Positions 1-6,705 of a stretch of DNA of 64,000 nt are shown here, piece after piece (position 1 is the stretch's first letter; each line of letters starts with the position of its first letter). The notes under the pieces are model-generated. The model ran no database searches and was not told the origin of the DNA. It saw only the letters and a program-made list of their open reading frames with translations. Source of the DNA: JAFAMS01 sp963715815 (GTDB lineage Bacteria > Vulcanimicrobiota > Vulcanimicrobiia > Vulcanimicrobiales > Vulcanimicrobiaceae); assembly GCA_963715815.1 (NCBI GenBank), contig OY970278.1, forward strand, positions 2,914,001 through 2,978,000, written 5' to 3'. The translations under genes and the position numbers were made by a program.

Positions 1-602
1 GCCGGCGCGCAAACGATCGTGAGGCGCTCGCTCAGAATTGCGAAATGTCGCTCGGCCTCTGCACCACGCTCGCCGATCAACGCAACAACGACCGCATCTG
101 CCTGTATGTCTCGCGCTATGGTTTGCAGCAGCGATGATTTTCCGGCGCCGGGCGGACCGAAAACGCCGAGCCGCATGCCCCGCGCGAGAGTCAGCAAAGC
201 ATCGATCGCGCGAACACCGGTCCATAGCGGCCGCGAAAACGCGCGTCGCTCGAGCGGTGGCGGGGCGAGGAGATAACGCGCGATCGAAAAGCGGGAACCG
301 TTAGGCACAGCGCGTCCATCCAGCGGTCGGCCAATCCCGTCGACGGCGCGTCCGCACAAACTCGTTCCAAGAACCGTGCAATCGGCTGCGTCCTCACGCT
401 CGACAACGTCGCCCAACGTTACACCGCGGGCATCATCGAGTAATGAGAGCGTGGTTCGCTCACCCTCGACGGCGACAACGACCGCTGCAACGTTTTGTCC
501 ACGCGCACGAATCGAAACGCGATCCCCAAGACACACGCCGTGCAAGTTTGTCTCGATGCGATGAGGCCGATTCGACGTAACGTGACCCCGAAGTAGGATC
601 AC
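1..602 (-). CDS. fliI: Flagellar export ATPase FliI, N-terminal 200 residues (runs off the window)
   Basis: The frame reads from a GTG at 602 to the window edge, so the C-terminal half is missing. FliI powers or gates export of flagellar subunits at the inner membrane. The N-terminal beta-barrel part is followed by a GRPLDG-type segment and a Walker A motif (GPPGAGKSS) with the downstream ALIGERG motif typical of FliI/YscN ATPases. The GTG overlaps the TGA of the upstream fliH-like gene (GTGA), which supports this start and translational coupling. The P-loop is GPPGAGKSS rather than the more usual GSGVGKS. It is the last gene visible in a flgB-flgC-fliE-fliF-fliH-fliI operon. A type III secretion ATPase is the only serious alternative, and the rod genes argue for flagella. 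Confidence 0.9.
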   Translation of the reverse strand, partial: MILLRGHVTSNRPHRIETNLHGVCLGDRVSIRARGQNVAAVVVAVEGERTTLSLLDDARGVTLGDVVEREDAADCTVLGTSLCGRAVDGIGRPLDGRAVPNGSRFSIARYLLAPPPLERRAFSRPLWTGVRAIDALLTLARGMRLGVFGPPGAGKSSLLQTIARDIQADAVVVALIGERGAEAERHFAILSERLTIVCAP

Positions 603-1009
603 CCGAGCGCGCGCTCGATCGCCGAATGAAGCCGGCGCCCTAGCGACGCGTCAATTTCCGTGCCGCTCCATGCTACGGTGATGTCGTCGTCCGTACACGT
701 GACCGTCGCATTGGAAAAGCCGAAACGGCTCCGCAGACGCGCCACGATTCGCTCGACATCGATCGGAGCGAGCTGAAGCTCGCGTCCAAGGACTTCTGCC
801 GCGATCTCCTCGAGCATTCGGCGAAGGGCGCCTTCGAAGCGTTCGAGTATGCGTGCTTGAGGAAGCCGATCGTCGTCATTGTCGTCGTGTACCGGCGCCT
901 CGGGCACTTCTACGACGCATGCCGGCTCCGCGATTAACGGCGATATCAAAGGTGAAGCCGCGCGCGTCTCGCGCAAAATCTCAGCCAGGCTTTTGAACTC
1001 AACGCTCAT
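599..1009 (-). CDS. fliH: FliH-like flagellar export ATPase regulator
   Basis: A 136-residue protein in the position of fliH, between fliF and fliI, sharing 4-base overlaps with both. FliH binds FliI and links it to the stator of the export gate. The first 50 residues are acidic and probably disordered. The rest contains a helix (ERFEGALRRMLEEIAAEVLGREL) and a C-terminal alpha/beta part resembling FliH/YscL. It is shorter than the usual 200-250 residues, in line with the reduced size of other genes in this operon. Identification rests mainly on position and helix character, because FliH is poorly conserved. Confidence 0.65.
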   Translation of the reverse strand: MSVEFKSLAEILRETRAASPLISPLIAEPACVVEVPEAPVHDDNDDDRLPQARILERFEGALRRMLEEIAAEVLGRELQLAPIDVERIVARLRSRFGFSNATVTCTDDDITVAWSGTEIDASLGRRLHSAIERALG

Positions 1010-2445
1010 CGCATGAGCGTTTCTACGAGACGCGTCGGCTTTCGCGTAAGACGCTCGACAATCGCGCGGCGTTCGTCGATGGGATAAAGCTCCAGCACTG
1101 CAGTTGCAAGTGGCGAGGGTTGGCGCGCAACGATCGTAGCCACGACATGCGGCGGTTCTCCGCGCAATTTCTCGAAAATCTCTTGCGCCGATAAGGAGCC
1201 GGCCGGTGTCTCGCGTTCGAGACGGATACGACGCGCAGTATCGCTCAGCAAAGCGAATGCCGGCCGCGCACCAACGCGCACGATGACGATCACCATAGCG
1301 GCGAGCGCGACGCCGGGAATCGCCTCACCCAGTACGCCAAGCGCGTACGCGAAGGGTTGCGGAGCGACGCCGTACGGCCTGTCGAACGCGACTGCCTCGA
1401 CCGACAACGTGTCTCCGCGACGCGGATCGTAACCGCCGGCAGCAGCCGCTACTTCGCGGATCTTCTCCACGTCGAGCGCGCGTCGTGCGTCAACGATGAC
1501 CGCGATCGATACGCGCGCTAGGACGCCGGCTGCAAGCGTTGTGCGTTCGTCGCGCACGTCGCTGCCGCGATCTTCCGTCGTCGCTCTGCGCGAATAGCTC
1601 TTCTTCACATCGGTGAACCGCTCGACCAAATCGTGCCGCGAGATCGCTGCTTGCCCATCGGGGCTGCGTTTCACATCGTGTGATTCGGTCGCCGTCGTAT
1701 TGCGCTCAACGTGGACGCGCACGATTGTCGCGCCGGTCCCAAATGCCGCATCTAGCGCGCTTTGCAGTGCGAGCTCGCGATCCGAACCGTCATCCTGCTT
1801 ACGGCCGTCATACGCACCGCGATCGTCGACGATGGTGACGTGCGCGACATCAAGACCCGCAACGCCCGAAGCGACGAAGGCACGGACTGCATCCAGCGTT
1901 GAGGGCGACAGCGTCGCTCCGGGTTCTGCCGTCAAACGAACGCTCGCGCTCGCCGGTGACGAAGACTCATCGGCAAACACGCCGCTTCGCGCCGGTGCAA
2001 TGATCACGTGCGCATCGGCGATACCGCCCAGGCCACGCAAGCCTTTTTCGAGATCACCTTCGAGTCCGGTACGCGTTTGCGCGTCGAGAATTGCCTGCGG
2101 CGTGAGTGTGCCGACGTTCGAAAGCGCTTCGCTCGTCCCGATGACGTGCGCATGCGGCACACCCGCGAGCGCAAGGCGCGCCAGAATCGCGCTTCGCTGC
2201 CTGCCATCTACGCGCACGTTGTCGTGGCTCGGGACGAACACAATGTTCCATGCGGAAAGCTGTTCGTCTACTTCGGCGAGCTGATCGGGTTTGAGCGGAT
2301 TCGCAAATAGTGGAGCGCGCGTGTCGCGCCCAAGCAGTATGACAACCGCGACGATTACGGCGGCGGCGAATGCAGCTGCGCCGATTCCGATTCGAAATCG
2401 CGGCTCGAGAGCATTCCAACGCTCGAGTAGTGGCGCTAGATTCAC
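1006..2445 (-). CDS. fliF: Flagellar MS-ring protein FliF with a FliG-like C-terminal segment
   Basis: A 479-residue protein. Residues about 18-39 form a first membrane helix. They are followed by the FliF/YscJ ring-building domain (FANPLKPDQLAEV, LEGDLEKGLRGL, ADAHVIIAP, SASVRL) and a second periplasmic region. A second membrane helix lies near 370-392. FliF forms the membrane ring on which the motor is built. The cytoplasmic tail from about residue 417 to the end (SAQEIFEKLRGEPPHVVATI, then ATAVLELYPIDERRAIVERL) looks like the armadillo-type middle domain of FliG, including a variant of its EHPQ motif. No separate fliG lies between this gene and fliH, where it normally sits. The gene overlaps fliE upstream and fliH downstream by 4 bases. 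Confidence 0.88.
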   Translation of the reverse strand: MNLAPLLERWNALEPRFRIGIGAAAFAAAVIVAVVILLGRDTRAPLFANPLKPDQLAEVDEQLSAWNIVFVPSHDNVRVDGRQRSAILARLALAGVPHAHVIGTSEALSNVGTLTPQAILDAQTRTGLEGDLEKGLRGLGGIADAHVIIAPARSGVFADESSSPASASVRLTAEPGATLSPSTLDAVRAFVASGVAGLDVAHVTIVDDRGAYDGRKQDDGSDRELALQSALDAAFGTGATIVRVHVERNTTATESHDVKRSPDGQAAISRHDLVERFTDVKKSYSRRATTEDRGSDVRDERTTLAAGVLARVSIAVIVDARRALDVEKIREVAAAAGGYDPRRGDTLSVEAVAFDRPYGVAPQPFAYALGVLGEAIPGVALAAMVIVIVRVGARPAFALLSDTARRIRLERETPAGSLSAQEIFEKLRGEPPHVVATIVARQPSPLATAVLELYPIDERRAIVERLTRKPTRLVETLMR

Positions 2446-2723
2446 ACCTGCATCCCGAGCAGCGTCGAGACTGCCTGCGTCGTGCGCTGCGCCGCAGCGG
2501 CGGCAAGCTGCAGCATCACGTCGGCGCTCGCGCGCTCGACCATCATCTCTACGAGACCCCCACGCTGATCGGCAAAGGCGTGCTCCGCGCGATCCGCCCG
2601 ATCGAGTGCAGAACCTGCACCGTCGAGTATCTTCTGAAAGGGAGTTTGCTCGAGCGGCGTGACCGCCGGAGCTTCATTGTTTCCGCCCGGCGCACTATCC
2701 GGCTGAAGATCGGTAACGTTCAC
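2442..2723 (-). CDS. fliE: Flagellar hook-basal body protein FliE
   Basis: A 93-residue protein with the FliE pattern: a variable N-terminus, then PFQKIL, a helical stretch with HAFADQRGGLVEMMVERASADVMLQLAAA, and the diagnostic C-terminus LLGMQV. FliE joins the MS ring to the proximal rod and is an early export substrate. Its length is close to the family norm (about 100), unlike its rod neighbours. It is coupled to flgC and fliF through ATGA-type overlaps. No signal peptide is expected, because FliE is exported by the flagellar apparatus. Confidence 0.88.
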   Translation of the reverse strand: MNVTDLQPDSAPGGNNEAPAVTPLEQTPFQKILDGAGSALDRADRAEHAFADQRGGLVEMMVERASADVMLQLAAAAAQRTTQAVSTLLGMQV

Positions 2724-3055
2724 GGACGATCGAGATCGATTGCGCGTTCGGCAATGCGCTTTCCAACGTCGAAGATCGACGCGTTTGCTTCGTACGATCG
2801 CTGCGCATCGAGCATCGAGATCATTTCCGTTAGCGCGTCGACGGGTTCGGCACTCTCGCGAACGTGCGGCTCACCTTCGTCATCAAAGCCGCCGCCTTGT
2901 GCAACGTCGTCTTCAAAGTCGGCGACCAAGCGGTGATATTCGTGTCCAGGCGTCGAGGCTTGCGCCGCCGCGACGTTGCGCGCCGATAGCTCGAGCAGCG
3001 TGCGCTGCCGTTCCATACCCGATGCGCCCGCGGCGAGAATATCGAACTCGCTCAT
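2720..3055 (-). CDS. flgC: Flagellar proximal rod protein FlgC, short form
   Basis: A 111-residue protein. The N-terminal half (FDILAAGASGMERQRTLLEL, SARNVAAAQASTPG) matches the rod-protein start, with a degenerate version of the NNIANAxT motif. The C-terminal half (EPVDALTEMISMLDAQRSYE) followed by ANASIFDVGKRIAERAIDL is the conserved FlgC end that packs in the rod. Standard FlgC is about 135-150 residues; the central beta region between the two helical ends is much reduced here. Start and stop overlap flgB and fliE by 4 bases. The identification is firm from the C-terminal motif and position. Confidence 0.85.
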   Translation of the reverse strand: MSEFDILAAGASGMERQRTLLELSARNVAAAQASTPGHEYHRLVADFEDDVAQGGGFDDEGEPHVRESAEPVDALTEMISMLDAQRSYEANASIFDVGKRIAERAIDLDRP

Positions 3056-3240
3056 CGCGCGACGATCTTCAGCTCGTTGAGATGCGCACGCAACGCGCCA
3101 AGCAACGCCTCCTCGAAGAGCGCCGTCGTCCCGATCGCCGCCATATGCTTGTCATCGCCGCCCTGCTGCGCGAGTGCGGTCAATCGCTCGCGTGTCTCGA
3201 GCGTACGCGCACCGACTACAGAAAAATCATTCGATTCCAT
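3052..3240 (-). CDS. flgB: Very short FlgB-like rod protein
   Basis: Only 62 residues. It is the first gene of the flagellar operon, in the flgB position directly before flgC. The last 30 residues (MAAIGTTALFEEALLGALRA) resemble the C-terminal helix of FlgB, where the usual pattern is MAxxxxNxLxYxAlxxxLsxK. The first 20 residues could be the N-terminal helix. The middle of FlgB (about 70 residues, with the NNIANA motif) is absent. It could be a natural minimal rod protein or a deletion derivative that keeps only the two terminal helices that form the rod core. There is no obvious sequence break, and the gene overlaps flgC by 4 bases, which suggests it is maintained. Confidence 0.55.
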   Translation of the reverse strand: MESNDFSVVGARTLETRERLTALAQQGGDDKHMAAIGTTALFEEALLGALRAHLNELKIVAR

Positions 3241-3288
3241 GCGCCAGCTTAGGCTGCACGGTATTACGGCAGTGTGGCATATACCCTA

Positions 3289-3690
3289 TTAGCGCTTGCT
3301 GAACTGGAAGCGTTTGCGGGCGCGCTTGCGTCCGTATTTCTTCGACTCTTTTTCACGCGGGTCGCGCGTGAGGAGTCCGTTGCGGCGCAACACTTCGCGC
3401 AGCGATTCGTCCATCGAGACGAGCGCACGAGCGATGCCGTGGCGCACGGCGCCGGCTTGACCGGCGATTCCGCCGCCTTCGGTCTTCACGATGACGTCGA
3501 AACGGCTGAGGCTTTGCGTTACTTCGAGCGGCTGGCGCACGATCTGCTTGAGACTGTCGCGCGTGAAATAATCATCGATCGTTTTCTTGTTGATCGTGAT
3601 CTGGCCGGAACCCAGCGCGAGTTTGACGCGCGCGACCGAACGCTTGCGGCGGCCGGTGCCTAAAAAAATGTCGTCGTTTTGTTGCATCAC
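3289..3690 (-). CDS. rpsI: 30S ribosomal protein S9
   Basis: A 133-residue protein (132 if the ATG at 3687 is used). It carries the S9 landmarks GTGRRKRSVARVKL near the start, GGGIAGQAGAVRHGIARAL in the middle and the basic C-terminal tail ending KRFQFSKR, whose last residues reach the P-site tRNA. The start region reads GTGATG: the GTG at 3690 overlaps the rplM stop, and the ATG three bases on gives MQQND. It is the second gene of the rplM-rpsI operon, the usual arrangement in bacteria. Length is normal for the family. Confidence 0.97.
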   Translation of the reverse strand: MMQQNDDIFLGTGRRKRSVARVKLALGSGQITINKKTIDDYFTRDSLKQIVRQPLEVTQSLSRFDVIVKTEGGGIAGQAGAVRHGIARALVSMDESLREVLRRNGLLTRDPREKESKKYGRKRARKRFQFSKR

Positions 3691-4112
3691 GGAAGAGGTT
3701 GTGGTTTCTGAGCCTCGTGCTCGTGCTCGGCGCCGGCGTACACCTTGAGGCGATTCAGCTGGGCGGCGCGCATCTTGTTCGGCGCGAGCATCCCGCGGAC
3801 GGCCATCTCGATGAGGCGTTCCGGCTTCTTATCGCGGACTTCGCGTGCCGTTTCGGTCTTCAGGTTGCCCATATATTGGTTGTGGCGGCGGTACTGCTTC
3901 TGATCCCACTTACGCCCGCCCAGCTCGACCTTCTCTGCGTTCACGACGATGACATGATCGCCGTCATCGATGTGCGGCGTCCAGGTCGGCTTGCGCCGTC
4001 CCGAAAGAGCGCGCGCGACACGGACGGCAAGCAATCCAAGACGTGTGTTAGCAGCATCGACAATATACCAGTCGTGCTTCGTTTCTGCGGTTTTCTGCTG
4101 ATATGTGCGCAT
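3687..4112 (-). CDS. rplM: 50S ribosomal protein L13
   Basis: A 141-residue protein with DWYIVDAANTRLGLLAVRVA, TPHIDDGDHVIVVNA, KPERLIEMAVRGMLAPNKM and LKVYAGAEHEHEAQKP, all hallmark L13 segments. The frame is open upstream to 4154, but I chose the ATG at 4112 (MRTYQQK). It matches the family start, and a strong promoter occupies 4126-4154, so upstream starts would not be transcribed. The leader would be only about six to eight bases, with no Shine-Dalgarno. The stop overlaps the start of rpsI. Confidence 0.96.
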   Translation of the reverse strand: MRTYQQKTAETKHDWYIVDAANTRLGLLAVRVARALSGRRKPTWTPHIDDGDHVIVVNAEKVELGGRKWDQKQYRRHNQYMGNLKTETAREVRDKKPERLIEMAVRGMLAPNKMRAAQLNRLKVYAGAEHEHEAQKPQPLP

Positions 4113-4125
4113 GGACAACCCAGGT

Positions 4126-4154
4126 AGTATACGGTCCGGCACCCTTAGCGTCAA
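4126..4154 (-). promoter_or_regulatory. Sigma-70 promoter of rplM-rpsI
   Basis: On the minus strand TTGACG (4154-4149) is separated by 17 bases from TATACT (4131-4126), close to the housekeeping consensus. Transcription should start near 4119, only a few bases before the rplM ATG at 4112. This implies an almost leaderless mRNA. Confidence 0.7.
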
Positions 4155-4163
4155 GGGGTTGCT

Positions 4164-4946
4164 CTAAGAACTAGAATAAGCGAGCGCCGGGCGATGATAC
4201 GAATCGAACTCGTTGTAGCGCACGCCGGCCAAGTACAGCCCGCTTGCGGGCGCCGTATAGCCGGCGCGGCGGCGATCCTTGGAAGCGATGATCGTCGGAA
4301 TCTCGTCGGGCGGCCGCCGGTGGGTTGCGATCTCGATCGCCGTGCCCATGATGATGCGAACCATGCGGTGTAAAAATCCCTCGGCAGCGATCCGCACCCG
4401 CACGATATCGCCATCGCGCTCAACCTCGAAGGCGTTTACCGTGCGTTCCGTGCCGCCGAGTTCGGGCAGCACGCCGCAGAACGCGAGGAAATCGTGCGTC
4501 CCCAGCAACTCTTGGCCGACGTGCTTCAAGACCGCATCGTCGATCGGGCGATGGACGTGATGCGTCCATCTGCGCAATACGGCTGAAGGCATCGCGCGAT
4601 TCAAAATGACGTACTCGTAGATTCGCTCGTAGGCATCGAAGCGCGCGGAAAAGTTTGCTGCCGCGAAATCCGCTTCGCGCACGCTGATATCGTGCGGCAG
4701 CGTTGCGTTTAGCGCGAGCGCCAAGCGCTCGTGTGGAAATTGACGCTTCGATTTGAACGAGACAACCTGCCCCGTTGCATGAACGCCGGCGTCGGTTCGC
4801 CCCGCAGCTGCGACCGAGATCTCGGCGTGAAAGAGCGCGCACAACGCACCCTCCAACACGCCGGCCACGGTCCGCAGCTGGGGTTGAAATTGAAACCCGT
4901 GAAAATCGGTACCGTCGTATTCAACGACGAGACGATACGTCGGCAC
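4164..4946 (-). CDS. truA: tRNA pseudouridine(38-40) synthase TruA
   Basis: A 260-residue cytoplasmic enzyme that isomerises uridines 38-40 in the tRNA anticodon arm. The catalytic aspartate lies in AAGRTDAGVHATGQV, and EYDGTDFHGFQ is the N-terminal family motif. GFLHRMVRIIMGT and APASGLYLAGVRYN are the usual C-terminal signatures. The start is GTG at 4946 (MPTYRL). It lies just upstream of rplM on the same strand, separated by the rplM promoter. Length and motifs are complete. Confidence 0.96.
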   Translation of the reverse strand: MPTYRLVVEYDGTDFHGFQFQPQLRTVAGVLEGALCALFHAEISVAAAGRTDAGVHATGQVVSFKSKRQFPHERLALALNATLPHDISVREADFAAANFSARFDAYERIYEYVILNRAMPSAVLRRWTHHVHRPIDDAVLKHVGQELLGTHDFLAFCGVLPELGGTERTVNAFEVERDGDIVRVRIAAEGFLHRMVRIIMGTAIEIATHRRPPDEIPTIIASKDRRRAGYTAPASGLYLAGVRYNEFDSYHRPALAYSSS

Positions 4947-4959
4947 CGCTACGGAATCT

Positions 4960-5400
4960 CTACGCGGGAACCCGGCTCGGCACCGGGCGCTTTTCGTCGA
5001 GGTCGAGCAGATCGGCCCACGAGGTTACGTCGGTGCGATCGGGCGCGACTTGTCCGCGCAATTCGAGGAAATACTTCTCGCCATCGGAGCCCGCCGCCGG
5101 ACCATAATCGAGCCATTCACGATTGAACTTTTCGATATCGGCTGCGCTCTTCTTTGCGATTGCGTTCTTGAAAATCTCGTCTGCCGCCGCGTCGCCCTTC
5201 TTAATGGCGTCGAGCACAGTGTCGGCGTTGAGGCCCAGGAACTCGAAGAGATGTTTATCCATCGGGCAGTCGTAGTGATATTCGCCGATCTTGCCTTCGA
5301 GCGAAGCTTTGCCTTTGTCGATCGTGCGCGCGACTTGCACTAAGCCAAGGTGCTTTTCACGGACGCTGCGTGGATATGAAGTAGTAAGATCCATGGTCAC
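4960..5400 (-). CDS. DUF5069 family protein
   Basis: A 146-residue soluble protein with no known function. The pattern MDLTTSYPRSVREKHLGLVQ, then ARTIDKGKASL, GEYHYDCPMDKHLFEFLGL, is typical of DUF5069. Two starts are possible: GTG at 5400 or ATG at 5394 (MDLTTS). No signal peptide or membrane segment is seen. It sits 13 bases upstream of truA on the same strand, so the two may be co-transcribed, but nothing in the context points to a role. The name is a domain-family assignment from memory of the motif. Confidence 0.8.
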   Translation of the reverse strand: MTMDLTTSYPRSVREKHLGLVQVARTIDKGKASLEGKIGEYHYDCPMDKHLFEFLGLNADTVLDAIKKGDAAADEIFKNAIAKKSAADIEKFNREWLDYGPAAGSDGEKYFLELRGQVAPDRTDVTSWADLLDLDEKRPVPSRVPA

Positions 5401-5430
5401 TCCCGTTTCCAGAGGTAGGGTTGGCGACGC

Positions 5431-6591
5431 CTACGACCGAGCCGCGGCAGCGACGGTTTCAAGGGCGGCCAGACCCTGCTCGATGCGGGCCGCGATCTCC
5501 AAAAGACGCCCGTCTGCACCGGCCGGGGCGACGATTTGCATGGAGAACGGAAGCTTGGTCGCCGCGTCGTTGCCGATCGGAACCGCGATTGCTGGGAGCC
5601 CGAAGAACGTCACCGGCGCCAGCGGCGTCGGATCACCGGTCGAGCCGAACTCGGGCGCCAGATTCGCGCACGGCATGATGACGGCGTCGACGGAATTGAA
5701 GATGTTCGCAATCTCCGGACGCTTCGCTTCGCGCCATGCGCGTACCGAACGATACGTCGCGTAGTCGACCGCCTTCCCCGCCTCGAGGACTTTCGCAACC
5801 CACTGCGGCACCGGCTTACCGGCAAGCCACGCTCCCGACGACATCCACGTCTCGACGGCTTGTAGCCGCGCCGTGTAGGCGGCCGCTTCTTCAAACGATG
5901 CAGGCAGCGCAACGTCGCTCACGCTCAACCCGCCTTCACGCAGTCGCGTAACGGCATGCTCGATCGCACTACGCGTCGCAGGCTCGATAATGTTTGCCAT
6001 ATATCCGAGCGCAAGACCAAGCCGCGGTGACGACGACAAGCGATCTTCGAGCACGAAGAGCGCTTCGGCTGCGCGCCGCGCGATCGCGACGTCTGCTGCA
6101 ATGATGCCGATCGTATCGAGCGAGGGTGCGCAGGGCGCCATACCGACGGTCGGGATGCGTCCCCATGTCGGTTTGTAGCCGACGACACCGCAATATGCAG
6201 CGGGACGCTCGACCGAGCCGAGCGTTTGCGTGCCGAGTGCGAACGGTACGTCGCCGGCGGCGACGGCTGCCGCACTTCCCGCACTCGAGCCACCCGGCGA
6301 ACGCGACGGATCGCGCGGATTGCGCGTCACTGCGGGATCGCGAAATGCAAGCGCGGTCGTGTGCGTCTTGCCGATGGGAATTCCGCCTGCAGCGCGCAAC
6401 GCCGAAACGCACCAGGCGTCGACGAACGGATGCTGAGTGAGAAAATCGACGCCGTACGCCGTCGGAAATCCGGCGACATCGATGATGTCTTTGACGCCGA
6501 AGTGCATTCCGCCCAGCGGCAAGTGCGCAAATGATTGCGCCGGCGGCGGGTTCTCATCGCGGACGACCCAAGACATGTGCAGATCGTTCAT
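5431..6591 (-). CDS. Amidase-signature family hydrolase
   Basis: A 386-residue enzyme from ATG 6591 (MNDLHMSW). It has the Lys-Ser-Ser machinery of the amidase-signature family: the lysine in FGVKDIIDVAG, the cis-serine in the glycine/serine-rich loop SPGGSSAGSAAAVA, and the nucleophilic serine in GTQTLGSVERPAAYCG. Members hydrolyse amides such as indole acetamide, and related proteins (GatA) work on Glu-tRNA. It is shorter than GatA (about 480) and stands alone without gatB/gatC, so a free amidase is more likely. The substrate cannot be told. Upstream in-frame codons to 6648 lie in GC-rich repeat-like sequence and were excluded. Confidence 0.88.
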   Translation of the reverse strand: MNDLHMSWVVRDENPPPAQSFAHLPLGGMHFGVKDIIDVAGFPTAYGVDFLTQHPFVDAWCVSALRAAGGIPIGKTHTTALAFRDPAVTRNPRDPSRSPGGSSAGSAAAVAAGDVPFALGTQTLGSVERPAAYCGVVGYKPTWGRIPTVGMAPCAPSLDTIGIIAADVAIARRAAEALFVLEDRLSSSPRLGLALGYMANIIEPATRSAIEHAVTRLREGGLSVSDVALPASFEEAAAYTARLQAVETWMSSGAWLAGKPVPQWVAKVLEAGKAVDYATYRSVRAWREAKRPEIANIFNSVDAVIMPCANLAPEFGSTGDPTPLAPVTFFGLPAIAVPIGNDAATKLPFSMQIVAPAGADGRLLEIAARIEQGLAALETVAAAARS

Positions 6592-6599
6592 TTTAACGG

Positions 6600-6705
6600 C
6601 GCTCCGCCCCGGGCTCCGCGCCCCCCATGCTCCGCATGGGGCCCCCAAACATCAGGGCCCGCCATCATAACGAAAAAGTGTTCATTCCCCGAGGGGGCCC
6701 TTAGC
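6600..6705. repeat. GC-rich spacer of inverted and direct repeats between lysS and the amidase gene
   Basis: This stretch is built of short G and C runs (CCCCGGGCTCCGCG, CATGCTCCGCATG, GGGGCCCCC, CCCGAGGGGGCCC) able to fold into hairpins. Similar pieces (GGCCCCGAGGGCCCCC, GCTCCGCG) occur near 28766-28795. The lysS stop codon lies inside it. It may act as a terminator-like or REP-like element; I see no T-run placing it firmly as a terminator. Confidence 0.4.

Noticed and set aside
1613..2284. Long plus-strand frame opposite fliF
   Set aside because: Low-complexity Ser/Ala/Arg translation, antisense to a gene with clear FliF motifs.
3241..3288. A possible sigma-28 type promoter before flgB (GCCGTAAT)
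   Set aside because: The -10-like element has no matching TAAA at the right distance. Too weak to call.
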